DNA from: Pseudomonas sp. B28(2017)
Lineage (GTDB): Bacteria > Pseudomonadota > Gammaproteobacteria > Pseudomonadales > Pseudomonadaceae
Direction: 5' to 3'
Assembly (NCBI RefSeq): GCF_002113025.1
Contig: NZ_NEJH01000004.1
Coordinates: 310,001-374,000 of the forward strand
Length of the DNA stretch: 64,000 bases
How positions within the stretch are numbered: the first letter of the stretch is position 1; every line of letters starts with the position of its first letter. A model generated the notes under the pieces. It ran no database searches and had not been told where the DNA came from. It saw nothing but the letters and a program-made list of their open reading frames with translations. Shown piece after piece: positions 62,571 to 64,000 of the stretch. Made by a program: the position numbers and the translations under genes.

Positions 62571-63980
62571 TTAATCCTCGACCACCCAGGTGTCCTTGGT
62601 TCCGCCACCCTGGGAGGAGTTGACCACCAGGGAGCCTTCACGCAGGGCGACACGGGTCAAACCGCCGGGCACGACCCGGGTTTCACGACCCGACAGGACA
62701 AACGGCCGCAAGTCGATATGGCGTGGTGCAATGCCGCTTTCGACAAAGGTCGGACAGGTCGACAGCGACAGCGTCGGTTGCGCGATATACGCATGGGGCT
62801 TGGCGATGATCCGCGCGCGGAAGGCTTCGATTTCCGCCGCCGTCGCCGCCGGCCCCACCAGCATTCCGTACCCGCCGGAGCCTTGGGTTTCCTTGACCAC
62901 CAGTTCTGGAAGATTGGCCAGCACATGGGAAAGTTCAGAAGGGTTACGGCATTGCCAGGTCGGCACGTTCTTCAGGATCGGCTCCTCATCGAGGTAGAAA
63001 CGGATCATGTCGGTAACGAACGGATACACCGACTTGTCGTCCGCCACGCCCGTGCCGATGGCATTGGCCAGCACCACGTTGCCAGAACGGTAGGACGACA
63101 GCAGCCCCGGCACGCCGAGCATCGATTCCGGGTTGAAAGCCAGCGGATCGAGGAAGGTGTCGTCGAGGCGACGATAAATCACGTCAACCGCTTTCGGCCC
63201 GTCGGTGGTGCGCATGTAGACCTTGTCGTCACGCACGAACAGGTCGGCGCCCTCCACCAGCTCCACCCCCATTTCACGCGCCAGGAACGCATGCTCGAAG
63301 AACGCGCTGTTGAAGCGGCCGGGTGTCAGCACCACCACGCTCGGATTGTCGATAGGGCTTGAGCTTTTCAAGGTGTCGAGCAGCAGGTTCGGGTAGTGGT
63401 CGATGGGAGCGATGCGTTGCGCCGCGAACAGTTCGGGGAACAGGCGCATCATCATCTTGCGGTCTTCAAGCATGTAGCTGACGCCGCTGGGTGTGCGCAG
63501 ATTGTCTTCGAGCACGTAGTAGGTGCCGTCGCCGTCGCGCACCAGATCGACCCCGGAGATGTGCGAGTAGATATCGCGGTGAAGGTCCAGGCCCTGCATC
63601 GCCAACTGGTACTGCTCGTTGGCCAGCACCTGTTCGGCCGGAATGATGCCGGCCTTGATGATGCGCTGCTCGTGGTAAAGGTCGGCGAGAAACATGTTCA
63701 ACGCCTTGACCCGCTGGATGCAGCCGCGCTCGACGACCCGCCATTCACTGGCAGGAATGCTGCGGGGGATGGTGTCGAAGGGTATCAGGCGCTCAGTGCC
63801 CTGCTCGTCCCCGTAGAGCGTGAAGGTAATCCCGGCGCGATGAAATAACAGATCGGCCTCGCGTCGCCGTTGTGCCAAAAGCTCGTCAGGCGTCTCGGCC
63901 AGCCAACGGGCAAACTCCCGATAATGCGGGCGGACCTGGCCGCCGGCATCGTACATCTCATCAAAATAGGTGCGGATCAT
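62571..63980 (-). CDS. Circularly permuted ATP-grasp protein (type 2)
   Basis: A 469-residue ATP-grasp with permuted order. Motifs are NLRTPSGVSYMLEDRK (metal-binding), VVVLTPGRFNSAFFEH, and VVKETQGSGGYGMLVGP (nucleotide-binding, late in the chain). AAGGAG lies 6 bases before the ATG at 63980. It is the first gene of the three-gene operon. It should form an amide-type bond using ATP; the acceptor is unknown. Confidence 0.9.
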   Translation of the reverse strand: MIRTYFDEMYDAGGQVRPHYREFARWLAETPDELLAQRRREADLLFHRAGITFTLYGDEQGTERLIPFDTIPRSIPASEWRVVERGCIQRVKALNMFLADLYHEQRIIKAGIIPAEQVLANEQYQLAMQGLDLHRDIYSHISGVDLVRDGDGTYYVLEDNLRTPSGVSYMLEDRKMMMRLFPELFAAQRIAPIDHYPNLLLDTLKSSSPIDNPSVVVLTPGRFNSAFFEHAFLAREMGVELVEGADLFVRDDKVYMRTTDGPKAVDVIYRRLDDTFLDPLAFNPESMLGVPGLLSSYRSGNVVLANAIGTGVADDKSVYPFVTDMIRFYLDEEPILKNVPTWQCRNPSELSHVLANLPELVVKETQGSGGYGMLVGPAATAAEIEAFRARIIAKPHAYIAQPTLSLSTCPTFVESGIAPRHIDLRPFVLSGRETRVVPGGLTRVALREGSLVVNSSQGGGTKDTWVVED

Positions 63981-64000
63981 GCCGTACTCCTTGTCACTTG

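Overview
This window is a chromosomal segment of a fluorescens-group Pseudomonas. Three things point there. The gene order sigX-oprF, cmpX-crfX, ppsA/ppsR, cysH-thrH-pabB and nasS-nasT-nasA-kinase-nirBD-nasC-cobA is the one I know from Pseudomonas. The coding DNA is GC-rich. Almost every operon boundary carries the Pseudomonas REP palindrome (core GGAGCGAGC...GCTCGC). No prophage, integrase, transposase or CRISPR array is visible; the window is mostly core genome.

Layout. 1-2316: 3' truncated diguanylate cyclase (minus). 2517-6718: rlmKL, rmf and pyrD. 6947-18559: assimilatory nitrate/nitrite block with cytosolic nitrate sensor NasS, ANTAR antiterminator NasT, a nitrate transporter, a PP2C-phosphatase/Ser-Thr kinase fusion, nirB, nirD, nitrate reductase and cobA (siroheme). 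18635-24249 (minus): oprF, sigX, cmpX, crfX, a ZntB/CmaX-type CorA protein, rraA and an alpha/beta hydrolase. 24422-27784: divergent ppsA and its regulator ppsR. 27902-36327 (minus): complete 2-methylcitrate (propionate) operon prpR-prpB-prpC-acnD-prpF-prpD. 36625-39688: retropepsin / 7TM inactive transglutaminase / ATP-grasp trio linked to osmotolerance. 39902-42881: pabB, thrH, cysH. 43456-45782: NCS1 permease and a hydantoin-racemase-like protein. 45913-47707: divergent LysR/SDR pair. 47787-51674: HAD phosphatase, an acidic small protein, two glycine-zipper proteins, small hypotheticals, YbjQ, and an orphan membrane-winged-helix protein beside tRNA-Ser(GGA). 52206-54965: crotonase, PlsC, CorA. 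55066-59258: amidotransferase, FadB-like protein and thiolase. 59651-60679: a 31-residue membrane peptide and a c-type cytochrome. 60802-63980: ATP-grasp / alpha-E / transglutaminase cluster.

The best regulatory finding is a duplicated control module. Both nitrogen operons (at 8889-9002 and 12079-12209) start with a sigma-54 -24/-12 promoter, followed by hairpins with six-base loops having A at position 1 and G at position 4. These are the known target of ANTAR proteins, and each set runs into an intrinsic terminator. With nasS-nasT next door, the circuit is nearly complete on paper: nitrogen limitation starts transcription and nitrate lets it continue. The less charted systems are the rlo-type trio, the ATP-grasp/alpha-E/transglutaminase cluster, the kinase-phosphatase fusion inside the nitrate locus, and the small AT-richer gene next to tRNA-Ser.
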